NCBI GenBank assembly: GCA_964019415.1
Contig: OZ025869.1
Location: 4,156,765-4,220,764, forward strand
Reading direction: 5' to 3'
Origin: Ianthella basta
Taxonomy: Eukaryota > Porifera > Demospongiae > Verongiida > Ianthellidae
DNA length: 64,000 nt
The position numbers and the translations under genes were made by a program. Position 1 is the stretch's first letter; each line of letters starts with the position of its first letter. Of the stretch, positions 49,723-63,600 are shown in pieces. The notes under the pieces are model-generated. The model saw only the letters and a list, made by a program, of their open reading frames with translations. It searched no databases and was not told where the DNA came from.

Positions 49723-49990
49723 AAATGCTGACCAAGAGGTGTCTCTGAGATTTAGAGCACGAGGCTTGAGGGCGCGAAGCGCCTGAGTGCTGAGTATAGA
49801 TCCCAAATGATTGGGTAAGGAGCCGGCAGCGAATCAGTTTACGTACTCATCCTTGTGGCATCACACGTCTACCAGACGTAGTTAGCTACTCCTGACAGTG
49901 TCAGAGGAAACATCATGTGATTCGGGTCAAAGTTGGGTTGTTCATCTCACAGCGGACGCTTCCTACTGGTTGGCAGTGGATGCGGCGCGT
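49723..49990 (-). repeat. inverted copy of the integrase-transposon tail
   Basis: On the minus strand it matches 18711-19030 over about 265 bp, including TAGGAAGCGTCCGCTG, GATTCGCTGCCGGCTC and TGGTCAGCATTTAA. The right hairpin arm is kept and the left is lost. It lies in an intron-like part of the LRR locus. Confidence 0.85.
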
Positions 49991-50027
49991 CAGCTAAGCG
50001 TAAGCTTACTCACTGTCAGTCACGTCA

Positions 50028-50222
50028 GCCATGGCGTTTCCCAGAGCGGGGTCTTTAACCAAAGTCTGTTCCCAGCTCATAGCTAACCCGTTTCTTCCTC
50101 GGCTCTGGTTCATAGTTCTGGTTGTGGCTTTTCCCTGTTTTTCGACGAAGCAAGTGAGCCGGGCGACCTGTGCATTGTATGTTGTGGCATTAGCTACTGT
50201 TGCTTATCACAGCTGCATTTAG
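50028..50222 (+). other. short frame with one hydrophobic segment
   Basis: The frame starting at 50031 reads MAFPRAGSLTKVC and includes LWFIVLVVAFPCF. It lies beside the repeat at 49723-49990. Too little evidence for a gene. Confidence 0.2.
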
Positions 50223-50527
50223 AGCATAGCGCAAACGCCGCGCGTGCCACAAAACAGTGCATGTTCGGCATTTAGATGCACTGCGAACAGTGCATCTCTG
50301 GGATTTAGATGCACTGGCGCCAGTCTGGTGAGATGCAAGCGCTCGTCCTATTGGCTATATGTTTGTCTGTGAAATGCTTGCTGTGCGTCTATGTGATTTA
50401 ATTTCAGCGTTTAGATGCCCGTTACCATGTCAATGGGATCTATTGTCATAATCAAAACTGTCAAATAGTGATTGGTATAATAGACTAGTGCATTCCTAAC
50501 CACACTGTACATGTACACACACAGTAC

Positions 50528-51659
50528 CTCTTGTGGGGGACGGATGGAGTGACACTCCAGTTCTTTCAATTCACTACAGAAGGACAACAAGTTTGCTAAA
50601 ACATCCACTGGAACACCCCTCAGAGTAAACTGTTGTACACTCTCTTGATCACCTGCAAGAACTGGGTAGGGAAACAGGTGTAGAGTTGAACATGTGAATA
50701 CAATACCTACGTATACATACTTAACTTCACATAGACGACCTCACTATTGCTTGTTACACACTATACACTACATCCCACTGAGTCATGCAATAAGTCTAAT
50801 CTTGCGTAGTCAGACTGCCATTTTGGGAATGCGCGGACTCCGCCCTCCCAAAAGATGATCTGGGGACTAACTCCCTCTTATTGTTATGGCAGTCCACCGG
50901 AAGTTCAGACCGTTGGTAATTGATGACCCCATATTTGGCCGCAAGGTTAACCAATCGCCACATCTGTCAGTTCGAGGTTGTCGTCATTCACAGAAAGCAG
51001 TACGCAGACCAAATCGTCGTATCTGCATTCCCTAGCCCTGTCTGCATTGCGGATGATGTCTTCAGTCGTCCCATCTCTCCTATGAGTATACGTAGGAAGC
51101 TCCTTACTCTGTTTTGTTGCATGTGCACATAGAAATCGACTCCAGTTCTGAATGCAGTTACAGCTGTCGTTGGTGCAGTATTGTAACAGGGACTGCGGAT
51201 AAGGCGATTCGGTCTGTGTACTGCTTTCGGTGAACAACAACAACCTCAAACTGACAGACGTGGCAATTGGTTAACCTCGCGGCCAAATATGGGGTCATCA
51301 ATTACCAACGGTCCGAACTTCCGGTGGACTGCCATAACAATAAAGAGGGAGTTAGTCCCCAGACCGTCTTTTGGGAGGGCGGAGTCTGCGCACGACCAAA
51401 ATGGCGGTCTGGCTACGCTAGACTACAATAAGTCACTGACATACACCAACCTACCATCATCAGGACAATACCAGGACCGTGGGTAAAAGCACAGGTCCAC
51501 TTCTGATAGCGATTTGTTTCTTCTGATTCCAAGGAGAAGGTGACAACAGAACTGCTTGGGTAGAGTCACACTATGACCACAACTCAGTGTCAGCTTGTTC
51601 ATGGTATTGTTTCCCGAGAGTGACCTTTCCATCTCCATCAGGACCACATGGTCCATTGC
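50528..51659 (-). CDS. LRR module 4 (exons B4 + A4)
   Basis: B4 51659-51455 and A4 50652-50528. A 630-bp hAT-like MITE (50796-51425) sits in the intron. A4 ends in phase 0 at GTACTG. Confidence 0.85.
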
Positions 51660-54600
51660 CTGTAGAATAAGACATCAACACAGTCTATCACTGTTTGCTA
51701 TCAGTGGACATTATCTAAGCTGAAGGACAACATTCGGAACTACACATGGTAAGGAAAGAGATGGGAAGGGAAAATGGCACTGAACCAGACTAGCACTGGC
51801 AACCTCCAGATCTTTCACCTACCCTTTAGCAGCCGAGTCACTGGTCACCGCCAACAGCCACTGATCCTTACCATGTGTAGTTTGTAATGTTGTCTTTCAT
51901 TCGTGTCACAACAGTACATAGACCATCTAAATTAGCATTTCTGAAAATGTCACTGATCAGTTCGTGCCCGGTGTCGGAGTTTAAAGGAGGCTCTGGATAA
52001 AGCCCGCCCACATCAGTATATAAGGGGGGACTGGATCAGTGACTGTTGGTGGTGACCAGTGGCCCGGCTGCTAAAGGGTCTGTTAAAGATCTGGAGGTTG
52101 CTGGTGCTGGTCTGGTTCACTGCCATTTTTCCTTTCCCCCTCTTTGCTTACCATGTGTAGTTCCAAACGTTGTCTATCATTCATGTCACCCTGGTATACA
52201 GACCATCTAAATAATTATCAAAGCTGTTATGTAGTAAATATACAACATTTGAGAGGGATATTATATAGGGCATATTTCCCAAGGCTGAACGCAGAGGAAT
52301 ACATTGCATAAATGTGTAGTACATTTGAGTGCACATTCTGTTACCATGGAAACCATGTACAAATAAGTGCTTCAGGCCTGAAAACACTGTTTCCATGGTA
52401 ACAGTACAGCTACATTTCTGTGCACACCTGCTGCTGAACTACCCCCTAAAATTAGGGGTCGAATGAATAACCGAATAGTCGAATATTCATATGGTCGCCT
52501 AATATTCGAAGGATAATTTCATTCATTTGAATATTGGTGACACTTAATTACGGCATAAAAATGGCTGCCAACCACATAAAACTCGTTTCACTCATGAATC
52601 AGTCAATATCTACGGAACGAAAACACCTAGCTTTTATGGATTACGCAGAAACTGCAGAAAAATGCTTTCTGTCAGGTCAAATTCGCCCGTTCTGCTCTTC
52701 ATCCAACTTTCTCCTTCCACTTCCAGTAATCGCTCCACAGAATACGGCCATATTTGGTAATCATCTCTGGTGGAACAAATATTCAAATATTCGTTCAGTG
52801 GAAGCAACAGATAGTCAAACTTAATATAGAGTATTCGTTCGACCCTTACCCAAAATGTAAGGTGACCTTACACATGCCACAATACAGAACAACAGAACAG
52901 TCATTCCTAGACAAGTTGTTATGTTATAACATCATAATGAAACATTGTCAAATTGTGATTGGTATAGAAGACTAGTGCATCCCAAGCCACACTGTACATG
53001 TGCACACACTGTACCTCTTGTGGGGGACAGATAGAGGGACACTTCAGTTCTTTCACTTCACTACACAAGGACAACAAGTTTGCGAAGACATCTACTGGAA
53101 CACCCCTCAGAGTCAGATGCTGTACACTCCCTTGGTCACCTGCAGGCACTGGGTAGGGAAATAGGTGTAGAGTTGAACATGTAAATACATACAATACCTA
53201 TCTATGTATACATACTTAAATTCACATAGATGTCCTCCCTATTACTTGTTACAGACTATACACTACATCCAACTGAGTCACACAATATGTGACTGACAAA
53301 CACCAACTTACCATCATCAGGAAAATACCAGGACTGTGGATCAAAGTGAAGGTACACTTCAGACAATGATTTATTTCTTCTGATTCCAAGGAGGAGGTGA
53401 CGGCAGAACTGCTTGGGTAGAGTCACACCATGACCACAACTCAGTGTCAGCTTGTTCATGGTCTTGATTACCGAGAGTGACCTTTCCATTTCCATTAAGA
53501 CCTCATGGTCCATTGCCTGCAGAAGAAGACATCAACACAGTCCATCTAGCAGTGGGATGTGGACAAACACCATTTGTGAGCGGATTTGAGAAAACAACCC
53601 ACTTCACGCAGTTTATCGATTTTGAGTTAGTGACACCGTGTTAAAGCAGAGTGGTTGGGCTCTCTATTACCCTTTGTTGCGCTTCGATAGCTGCTTCAGT
53701 TCCCGAGTTACGCTTGCCTAAAATGTGAAATTACGTTAGGTGCTTGGCTGAAAAAAGGCGTTAAGAACATGGACTTCCGGTCACGGCACAAATGGTGGAC
53801 AGTTTGGTTGGTTGTAGTGGGAAGCGTATCTGCCTCGTCCTCAGCACGGGAAGGTCTTCACGCTCGTTGGGAATGCTGGAGTAGTGTACGTATGTTGACT
53901 TCGAGCAAGGCCTGGTTGCCTTGAATAACGTGCGTAGCTTTTTACGCTTACGTAACATGTTCGTATACGTGGCGCCTGATGGCCACCACGTAAATTCGAA
54001 GTCTTTGTTTGAGCTTTAGAGAAGGAATTAAAGATTCAAACTTGGCCACAAGATAGGGACTGTACCATAGATATGAATGATACCAAAATCCGTTTTTCAG
54101 TGAAATATCACCCGCATGATTGTTTTGTCCCATATCTATTGTTTACATATTGTGCGAAGTGGGTTGTTTTCTCAAATCCGCTCACATTTGACACTGTCAC
54201 TATCTGTTTGCTATCAGTGGGCATTATCTAAGCTGTTATGTAGTAAATATATCACAAAGATAGTAGGTACGGCTAAAGTGACCGAATTAGTTTGCCTTCA
54301 TTTTTAGTATTTGAGTTATCTTTATCATCAGAAATCTTAACTCAAAGTTCCAAGTCTGTAATTTCACGCTGTCACAAGTTATGAAGGAATGAAAACTTGT
54401 TGATTTGCGTCAAACTCTAAGTGTTAATGGTCTGAATTGTAATTGCTGACTGTTGACAGCAGGGATGTGACAGGCGTGAAATGACGAGTGAAACCACAAC
54501 TATTTGGCCCTCTAAATCAATGGCGAGGGACGTATTGCAGACTGACTACTACTGTGCTAAAGGTGTTGCAGAGCTATCTAGTCTAATACCGCGTTCACAC

Positions 54601-57600
54601 GACAGCTACCATTACAAAGTGATCTGCGCCCAATCGTTCTGACTATGCTGGGAATCGTGCTGACCGTCATTCACACGCACCAACCGTAACGAAACCAGCC
54701 ATTTGCTGCCACGTTTTGGGAACAAACATCGCTGATCCGCGGATCGTTAGACTGCTGCTTGTTGAGTGTCAGCCCCTAGACACCAGTGGGTTTGCCCAAG
54801 GTACATTACTTTAGACGCAGACAGCCTGCTCTTGTGCAAGTAGCTAGCTAAATAAAAACAATGGCTGCATGTGTATCTCTTGTATATGTTATTATAGATC
54901 ACAGGAGTGGTGGCACTATGTAGTGCTGCAGACGTTTGAGGAGCATGACTGGATGCAAAACTTTAGAATGAAGCGAGAGACGTTTCTGTACATCTGCAAT
55001 CAATTGTGTCCTACTTTACAGTGCAAAGACACGGTCATGCGAAAAGCCATATGTCAAGAAGAGGGTAGCAATCACTTTATGGTATTTAGCCACTCCCTCA
55101 GAATACCGTACTATAGCCCATTTGTTTGGGGTTGCACGGAGCACTGTGTGTAGCATTGTACATGAGACAGTGAAAGCAATAGTGTCTGTGATGCTACGGA
55201 AATACAATGTATTTCCCAGGGGACAATTTCTAGCAAGTACTGTTGATGAGCTTGAGAAAAAGTGGCAATTCCCGCAGTGTGCAGGAGCCATTGATGGCTG
55301 TCACATACCCATTCAACCTTCCCTTCTCAACCACACAGATTATTATAACCGCAAAGGGTGGTACTCCATCATCATTCAGGCCGTTATCAACAGTGACTAT
55401 TTATTCTGAGACATTTATGCAGGGTAGCTGGGAAGTGTGCATGATGCACGTGTGTTTGCTAACTCCAGTTTGTACCGCAAAGCAATCGATGGAAGTATAC
55501 TGCAGGGAAAGAAACGGCAACTTCAAGGACTAGATGTACCCATTTTTCTTGTTGGTGATGCAGCATATTTCCATGGCTAATGAAGCCCTTTACATTCAGT
55601 AGTCAGCTGACAGCAGCAGAGAAAGTATTTATCTATACGCTATCAAGAGCACACATTGCGGTTGAGAATGCATTTGGTAGGCTAAAAGCAAAATGACATG
55701 AACATCGCAAATATTACATTGGTTGTCACGGCTTGTTGCATCCTCAATAATATTTGCGAGATTAACATTGATGTATTTGATGACAATTGGCTTGAGGAAT
55801 TGCAAACTCTTGATTTTCAGAACTCATCACCAGCACAGCAGCGAGGGATAATGATGAGGAAGATGCAAAGGACATACGACAGGCATTAGTAGATTATGTT
55901 CGTAGCAATCCTTTAGCCAATTAATGTAATTCCACATCGATCCTTCAGTTCTCATCTTTAACACTAGTGTTGTACATGTCATCATTGAATTAATAATAAA
56001 ATATGACATAGTAAATGTACACTCAAAAGTAACACAAAAGTTTGGCTAAAAGCACTGATTGCAAGGCAGCAATCAACACATGATGTCATACCCTCTTCCT
56101 CTCACCTTCACCTGCCCACTAGAAAAAAACAAAACTGCAGAATATGTAATGAGCACTACAAGTATACATGCACAAAAAGCATACATGAACCCAAAAATGT
56201 CTATGCAAAGGACATAAGACGTCATAAAATCTATGCACATACATACATGTATGTTAAGATGTTGATGATGATTAACCATCACAGGTGACTGTGGTTAATC
56301 ATCATCAACATCTTGAGCACTGGGATACAATGGTGGAGTGCATGCTGGACCTGGGAAGGAGGATGGACCGGTTACAGGAGCTTGAGCCTGTGCTATCATA
56401 CTCATCATCCTTAGCTGAAACTCTCATTCTTCTCTTCATATTTGTTCATTCCTCTCCTTGTCACATTCTTCCAAACACATTCGTTTCTCTTCCAGATCGT
56501 AGTACCTTTTGTCACTTTCCGGATGTGATTTCATAATTTTGTCCATGATTCCACCCATGACTTTTTTAGCCTGTCTACCTTCCCCCATTTTCTGCCAGCT
56601 TTCTTCGTCTCCTGGCTAGTGGCAGGTTCATCTACACTGGGACTTGTTGCTCTCGATTCTGACCTCGACTCAGTATCGGCTACAAACACAGACTCTGCCC
56701 CTTCTAACAAGTCATCAACATTCGAAGTGTGGTCTGCTATATCATCCTCTTGTCCCAGCTCACCTTCAACAATACCTTCAATACTGGTACCCCCACTAAA
56801 GGTGTCAACAACAACAGATGGCCTGGTTGCAAGCTTGTTACCCAACACTGCATCAAGTGCATCAAAAGGTTTCCTGCCACTGCCAGACTTGTTGTACCTG
56901 TCCTTGACCTTCCGATACTCGGATTTTAGCTTCTTCGCTTTATCTCTGCATTGCTCTGTGCTTCTATTGAACCCTGCTTCTCTCATCCTACTTTCCACTC
57001 TTTCATAAATTTGCTTGTTCTGTTTGCACCCTTCCAGAGCCACCCGTATGGTATCGTCCCCCCAAATTTCAATGAGCTTGCTAATCTCACACCCGCCATA
57101 TTTGATTGCTTACGTGGCTTGTAATTCTTGCCTGCCAAGGAGTTGTTTTGGAGGTTGAAAATCGCAAAATTAAAACCGCGAAATGTTTGGTTTTGAACAA
57201 AATGGCGAAATTTTCCTGCTATACGGTATGTTATAATGTCTTAATGCTGATCACGTGACCTTTAGCCAATGGGATCCCTTATAATGGGTCATAAGACTGA
57301 TGGTTATATCGCTTAATGCACACTTTAGTGTGCATTAAGTTGCTAATGCACACACACTTTTTAACTCTTTACCGCTGGAATTTCAAATTGCACACGCAAC
57401 CTTGACTGCTGTAATAAAAATGGCCAAAACTCGTGGTGAGTTTTGTGTAAAAGGAATCGCACATTTTAACACTTTCTTGCAAGCCACAGACAGTGATGTT
57501 GAACATTGGTTTCTGCAAAGACGTCTCCACACAAGCTTCTGGATCGCGAACATCTGTGAACATGTGTCTACGCAAGCTTCTCAGCCTTCTGAGTGTCTAC

Positions 57601-60600
57601 ACAAGCTTCTGGAGGAAGTTTCTGTGCTGATGTGGAAGGTCTACATGAGTGAGCCAGGAGAAAGGCATTGGCATATGCAGTCGTCTGTGGCTACTCTTGT
57701 GAAATGGTTACAATAAATTTCACGCCTTCAAAGGCTCCTTTCTTGCCTGGGAATGCTGAAAAATGGCGTCCGTTACTGCACACTTTCACAAGCTTCGCTC
57801 TTCAATAATGCATAGTTATGGCTAACAAACAAAGCATGGAGACTAAACATTGCAGTGCCAATGTTAACAGAACGGCACCTCTCTACTTCATTTCAGAAAA
57901 GACTCACTTTTTGACTCACCGGAAGTGACCAGTGTACCGGTCATTTGGCACTTGGGGGTTGCATAATACTGACCAGTACAGTGGTAATTTGACGCTAATG
58001 AGTTAATTACATGTTCCAGGCTCGGACGTACGCAGCTAGTTAGCCAAAACATTCCACTGGACTTGGCTCCAACTGAACAACGTTGTCTCAAATAGTGAGC
58101 CAGTCAGTGCCGGCTTTTGACATTTGTGTCGAAGAGCAGAAGCCAACCACCGGCTTTTTTTGCAACCGCGCCAAACAGAAGAAGTCCACTGCATTCAGGA
58201 CTGGCATATGGAGTGAACGGCGTCACCTTTTGTTGTGTCCAGAATGGCAAAACTGCTTTGCCGAGCACCTGTTGCTACTTCGATATTGGAAATGTCGGCT
58301 TCAGACGTAGCACAGTGGGTAGAGCGCTAGCCCTGAAGGTCAGGAAAGTCTTGGAAAGCTTACGCTCTGCCAACTGTAGTCTAAATATGACATAATCAAA
58401 CACTGCCAAATAGCAATTGGTATAAACGACTAGTGCATCACAAGCCATACTGTACATGTGCACACACTGCACCTTTTGTGGGGGATGGATGGTGTGACAC
58501 TTCAGTTCTTGCAATTCACTATAGAAGGACAACAACTTTATGAAGACTGTCACTGGAACACCCCTCAGAGAAAGATGTTGTACACTCCTTTGATCACCTG
58601 CAGGCACTGGGTAGGGAAACAGGTGTGGAGTTGAACATAAAAATACAATACCTACATATATATACAGTGCAAGTTACAATATACACCACTAATCTAAAGT
58701 AAATAATATAATATAATGTAATATAAATAAATAAATAATTCCCAGGGGGGTTGGCGGCCTTCATGAGCATATGCTAGGTATGGCTTTGAAGTATGGGAGA
58801 TTTTAAGACTTAAATGAGATGGAATTTTTAATTAAGTCTTCATTCTACAAGCAGCCTGCAAAATACTAATATAAATGCACATAGGAGAACACTTAATGTA
58901 TGGTGCATTTATATTGATGCATAGTGGTATCTTGTATATTAATGCAACTGGGCTCGTTTAGACATGAAACTTGGTGGGCACATCCAAGTGGTCCACCTTC
59001 CTATGTTATTAGCAGGATTTCTTAATTAGTCTCAAAATGGCTGACATATGTGAGGTGTACGATTTATTTAACCAGCCAGCCCTGCTCAGTCTTGACATTT
59101 GGTGGACCTAGCCAGATAATCCAACTGTTCATGTCATTAACAGGATTTCTTAATTAGTCGCGAAATGGCCGAGAAAAGCGAGGTTCAATGCATATCCCAC
59201 CAATCCGGCCCCCTAAGTCTTGATACTAAGTGGACATAGTTAGATGGCCCATTTGCTCATGTCATTAGCAGGATAGCTTAATTAGTCACAAAATGGAGGC
59301 GATGTTTTGAACAATCACATTTTGGCACCAATTTGTAGGCATTTGCTGCTATGCTGGAGCAGAGCAGCACCCACATGTACACTTGCTCACAACTATCCAG
59401 CCACAATATTCAGCTACTATACCACCAATAGATAAATACAACCACCATCACCACCACAGTGGAAGTTGCAATGAGTAGTATATTATGTGCTACAGCTGAA
59501 AGAAAACAGACCACCATGCACACCAGGTGCTGCTACCATATACTACTACCACCACCACACAGTGCAGGTTACAATATTACGGCCACCACATGCATTCCTA
59601 GATGAAACGACCACCACCACCACCACACAGTGCAAGTTTCAATGCATGCATTCAGTATATGCGCCATTGCTCTAGAAAAAAACACCACTGCGACCACCAC
59701 CACACAGTGCAAGTTACAATATCGCAGCCACCACCACCTGTGCCAGTAGAGTATCTGCGTCAGTTGGTCATAGAAAAAGACCACCAGTGCAAGTTACAGT
59801 AGCCACCACCACATGTGCCAGTAGAGTATCTGCGCTAGTTGGTCATTGAAAAAGACCACCAGTGCAAGTTACAGGGGCTCCGGGCCAGCACATGCAAGTT
59901 ACAGCCGGTCAGAACCTGCACCGCTGCCATTGGAATGCACGCTGCAGCAAGCAATTGTAACTTGCCTAAGGGCATGCCATTGAATTTCTTCCCATGCACT
60001 CTCAATTCAATGGCATGCCCTTAGGCAAGCTTACAATTACTTGCTGCAGCGTGCATTCCAATGGCAGCGGTGCAGGTTCTGACCGGCTGTAACTTGCATG
60101 TGCTGGCCCGGAGCCACTGTAACTTGCACTGGTGGTCTTTTTCAATGACCAACTAGCGCAGATACTCTACTGGCACATGTGGTGGTGGCTACTGTAACTT
60201 GCACTGGTGGTCTTTTTCTATGACCAACTGACGCAGATACTCTACTGGCACAGGTGGTGGTGGCTGCGATATTGTAACTTGCACTGTGTGGTGGTGGTCG
60301 CAGTGGTATATGTATATATATATATACTTAACATCACATAGATGTTCTCACTATTGCTTGTTCCAGACTATACACTACATCCAACTGAGTCACACAATAT
60401 GTGACTGACAAACACCAACTTACCATCATCAGGACAGTACCAGGACCGTGGGTTAAAGTGCAAGTACAATTCAGATAATGATTTGTTTCTTCTGATTCCA
60501 AGGAGAAGGTGACAACAGAACTGCTTGGGTAGAGTCACATTATGATCATCACTCAGTGTCAGCTTGTTCATGGTCTTGTTTACCGAGAGTGACCTTTCCA

Positions 60601-63600
60601 TCTCCATTAGGACCTCACGGTCCAATATCTGTAGAATAAGACATCAACACAGTCCATCATGCAGTGGGATGTGGACAAACACCATTTGACACTGTCACTA
60701 CTGTTTGCTATCAGTGAACATTATCTAAGCTGTTATGTAGTAAATATACGACACTACAGGGGGATGTATTAGGGGGTATTTACCAAGGTTGAAGGCCAAG
60801 GAATACATCGCATAAATGTGTAGTACATTTGAGTGCACATTCTGTTACCATGGGAACCATGTACAAATAAGTGTTTCAGGCCTGAAAACACTGTTTCCAT
60901 GGTAACAGTACAGCTACATATCTGTGCACATCTGCTGCTGAATTATCCCCTAAAATTAGGGGTCGAATGAATAACCGAATAGTCGAATATTCATATGGTC
61001 GCCTAATATTCGAAGGATAATTATCTCGATATCTACGGAACAAAAACACCTAGCTTTTATGGAAAATGCAGAATATTGCTTTCTGTCAGTTCAAATTCGC
61101 CTGTTCTGCTCTTCATCCAACTTTCTCCTTTCACTTCCAGTAATCGTTCCACAAACGACAGCCATATTTGGTAATCACCTCTGGTGGAACAAATATTCAA
61201 ATATTCGTTCATTAGAAGCAACGAATAGTCGAACTTAATATAGAGTATTCGTTTGACCCTTACCCAAAATGTAAGGTGACCTTACACATGCCACAATACA
61301 CAACAACATAACAGTCATTCCTAGACAAGTTGCTGTCATAACATCATAATCAAACACTGACAAAAAGTGATTGGTACAAAAGACTAGTGCATCCCAAGCC
61401 ACACTGTACATGTGCACACACCGTACCTCTTGTGGGGGATGGATAGAATGACACTCCAGTTCTTGCAATTCACTACAGAAGGACAACAACTTTGCGAAGA
61501 CATCAACTGGAACATACCACAGAGAAAACTGTTGTATGCTCCCTCGATCGCCTGCAGGCACTGGTTAGGGAAACAGGTGTAGAATTGAACATGTAAATTC
61601 AATACCTATGTATACATACTAAACTTCACATAGATGTCCTCACTATTACTTGTTACACACTATACACTATACATCCGAGTCACACAAAATGTAACTGACG
61701 TGCATACACCAACCTACCATCATCAGGACAATACCAGGACTGTGGGTTAAAGCGCAGGGACACTTCTGATAACGATTTACTTCTTCGGATTCCAAGGAGA
61801 AGGTGATGACAGAACTGCTTGGGTAGAGTCACACTGGGACCACAACTCAGTGTCAGCCTGTTCATGGTCTTGTTTACCGAGAGTGACCTTTCCATCTCCA
61901 CCAGGTCCTCACAGTCCATTGTCTGTAGAATAAGACATCAACACAGTCTATCATGTTGTGGGATTTGACAAACACCATTTGACACTGTTACTATCTGTTT
62001 GCTATCAGTGGACATTATCTATGCTGTTATGTAGTAAATATACTCGTCTACACTTAAGGGAGATGTATTAGGGGAATTTCCCATGGTTGAAGGCCAAGGA
62101 ATACATCACATAAATGTGAGTGGATCTGAGAAAAAGTTGATGGGCTCTCTGTTGCACTTTGTTGCACTTCAATAGCTGCTCCCGTTCCCGAGATATGCTC
62201 ACTCAAAGTACGAAAATATGCTCAGTGCAATTATGAGAAAATGGCCTGTAACCCTTCCATTATTATATCAGTAAACATGGCGACAGCATAAGTATTATTC
62301 CTGGTTTGAAGCGGAGGAAAGGACTAGGGGTTTCAGACTTTACCACAGGTACATATAATGCAGTAATCCGACTTTACCGGAAACATGACTTGTTTGCATG
62401 TTTTCGCCCGTAGTGACACTTTATACATAGTGCGAAGTGGTCTCTTTTCTCAAATCCGCTCATATAAATGTGTAGTACGTATCAGCACACATTCTACTAC
62501 CATGGAAACCATGCACTAATGAGTGTCTACGGCCTGGAAACACTGTTTCCATTGTAACAGTGCAGCTATATGTCTGTACACATTTGCTACTGAACTACCA
62601 CAAAATGTGAGGTGACCTAAAGCATGTGCAGTTACACAGTGTAGTTATAACATGAAACCTCTACTTTGGGTGAAAGATGTAGATAACCGCTAAATTTTGA
62701 TCGTTAGCACATTTTGAGGGAGAAGCAACAGAGCTACCCACATTCACCCTTTACAGTAGCAGTATTACAGGAAAGGAAGAAGGATGAGACGAAGACCAGC
62801 ACTCAATTAGAGTGCTTGTACACAGACCAGCACTCCACTAGAGCTTACACAACAGCATAGCACTCCGCTACAGTGCTTACACAACAATCTTTGCCTAATG
62901 AAGTTATTCTCTGTATTCCAGTATTTATCTACAGCAATTCTCAAGTTGGTACTGAGTACGTGTGGAGCGAGCGGAGTGTGGAATCAGAAAACGTTTGTAG
63001 AGTGAAGCAGCACGTCGAATGAGACTGCGTGTTGAGTTACATACAAAGCGCGTACAGTGAGACAGCGCGTGGAGAGAGACCGCGCGTAGTCAGGCGTAGC
63101 TGTTAGGCAGCGCGTGGAGTGAGACAGCGTGTGGAGAGAGGCCACGCGCAGTCAGGCGTAGCTGTTAGGCAGCGCGTGGAGTGAGACAGCGTGTGGAGAG
63201 AGGCCACGCGCAGACTGAGGCTGCGTGTGGAGTTAGGCAGCGCGTGGAGTGAGACAGAGCATGGATTGAGGCTGTGCGATGAGTTAGGTAGCGTGTAGTG
63301 CAGCACATATGGATGCACCCCAACGTACCTTCACTAAATCATACTTTACCAGCTTACAAATGTTTTCTCATTCCACATGCTGCTCGCTACACTCAGTACC
63401 ACTCAGTACCAACTCGATAATTGCTGTAGATAAATACTGGAATACAGAGAATAACTTCATTAGGCAAAGATTGCTGTGTAAGCACTGTAGCGGAGTGCTA
63501 TTCTGTTGTGTAAGCACTCTAGTGGTGTGCTGGTCTGTGTATAAGCACTCTAATTGAGTGCTGGTCTTCGTCTCATCCTTCTTCCTTTCCTGTAATACTG

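Larger units (their letters stand above)
54860..57110. mobile_element. PIF/Harbinger-type DNA transposon relic, two convergent genes
   Basis: A transposase on + (54885-55924) and a Myb/SANT-like protein on - (56395-57105) form the standard Harbinger pair. A 57-bp hairpin separates them. Terminal repeats were not found, so the limits are those of the genes. Confidence 0.85.

Noticed and set aside
57402-57716. 104-codon frame as a gene
   Set aside because: It contains duplicated CTACACAAGCTTCT blocks, lies in an intron and has no known domain.
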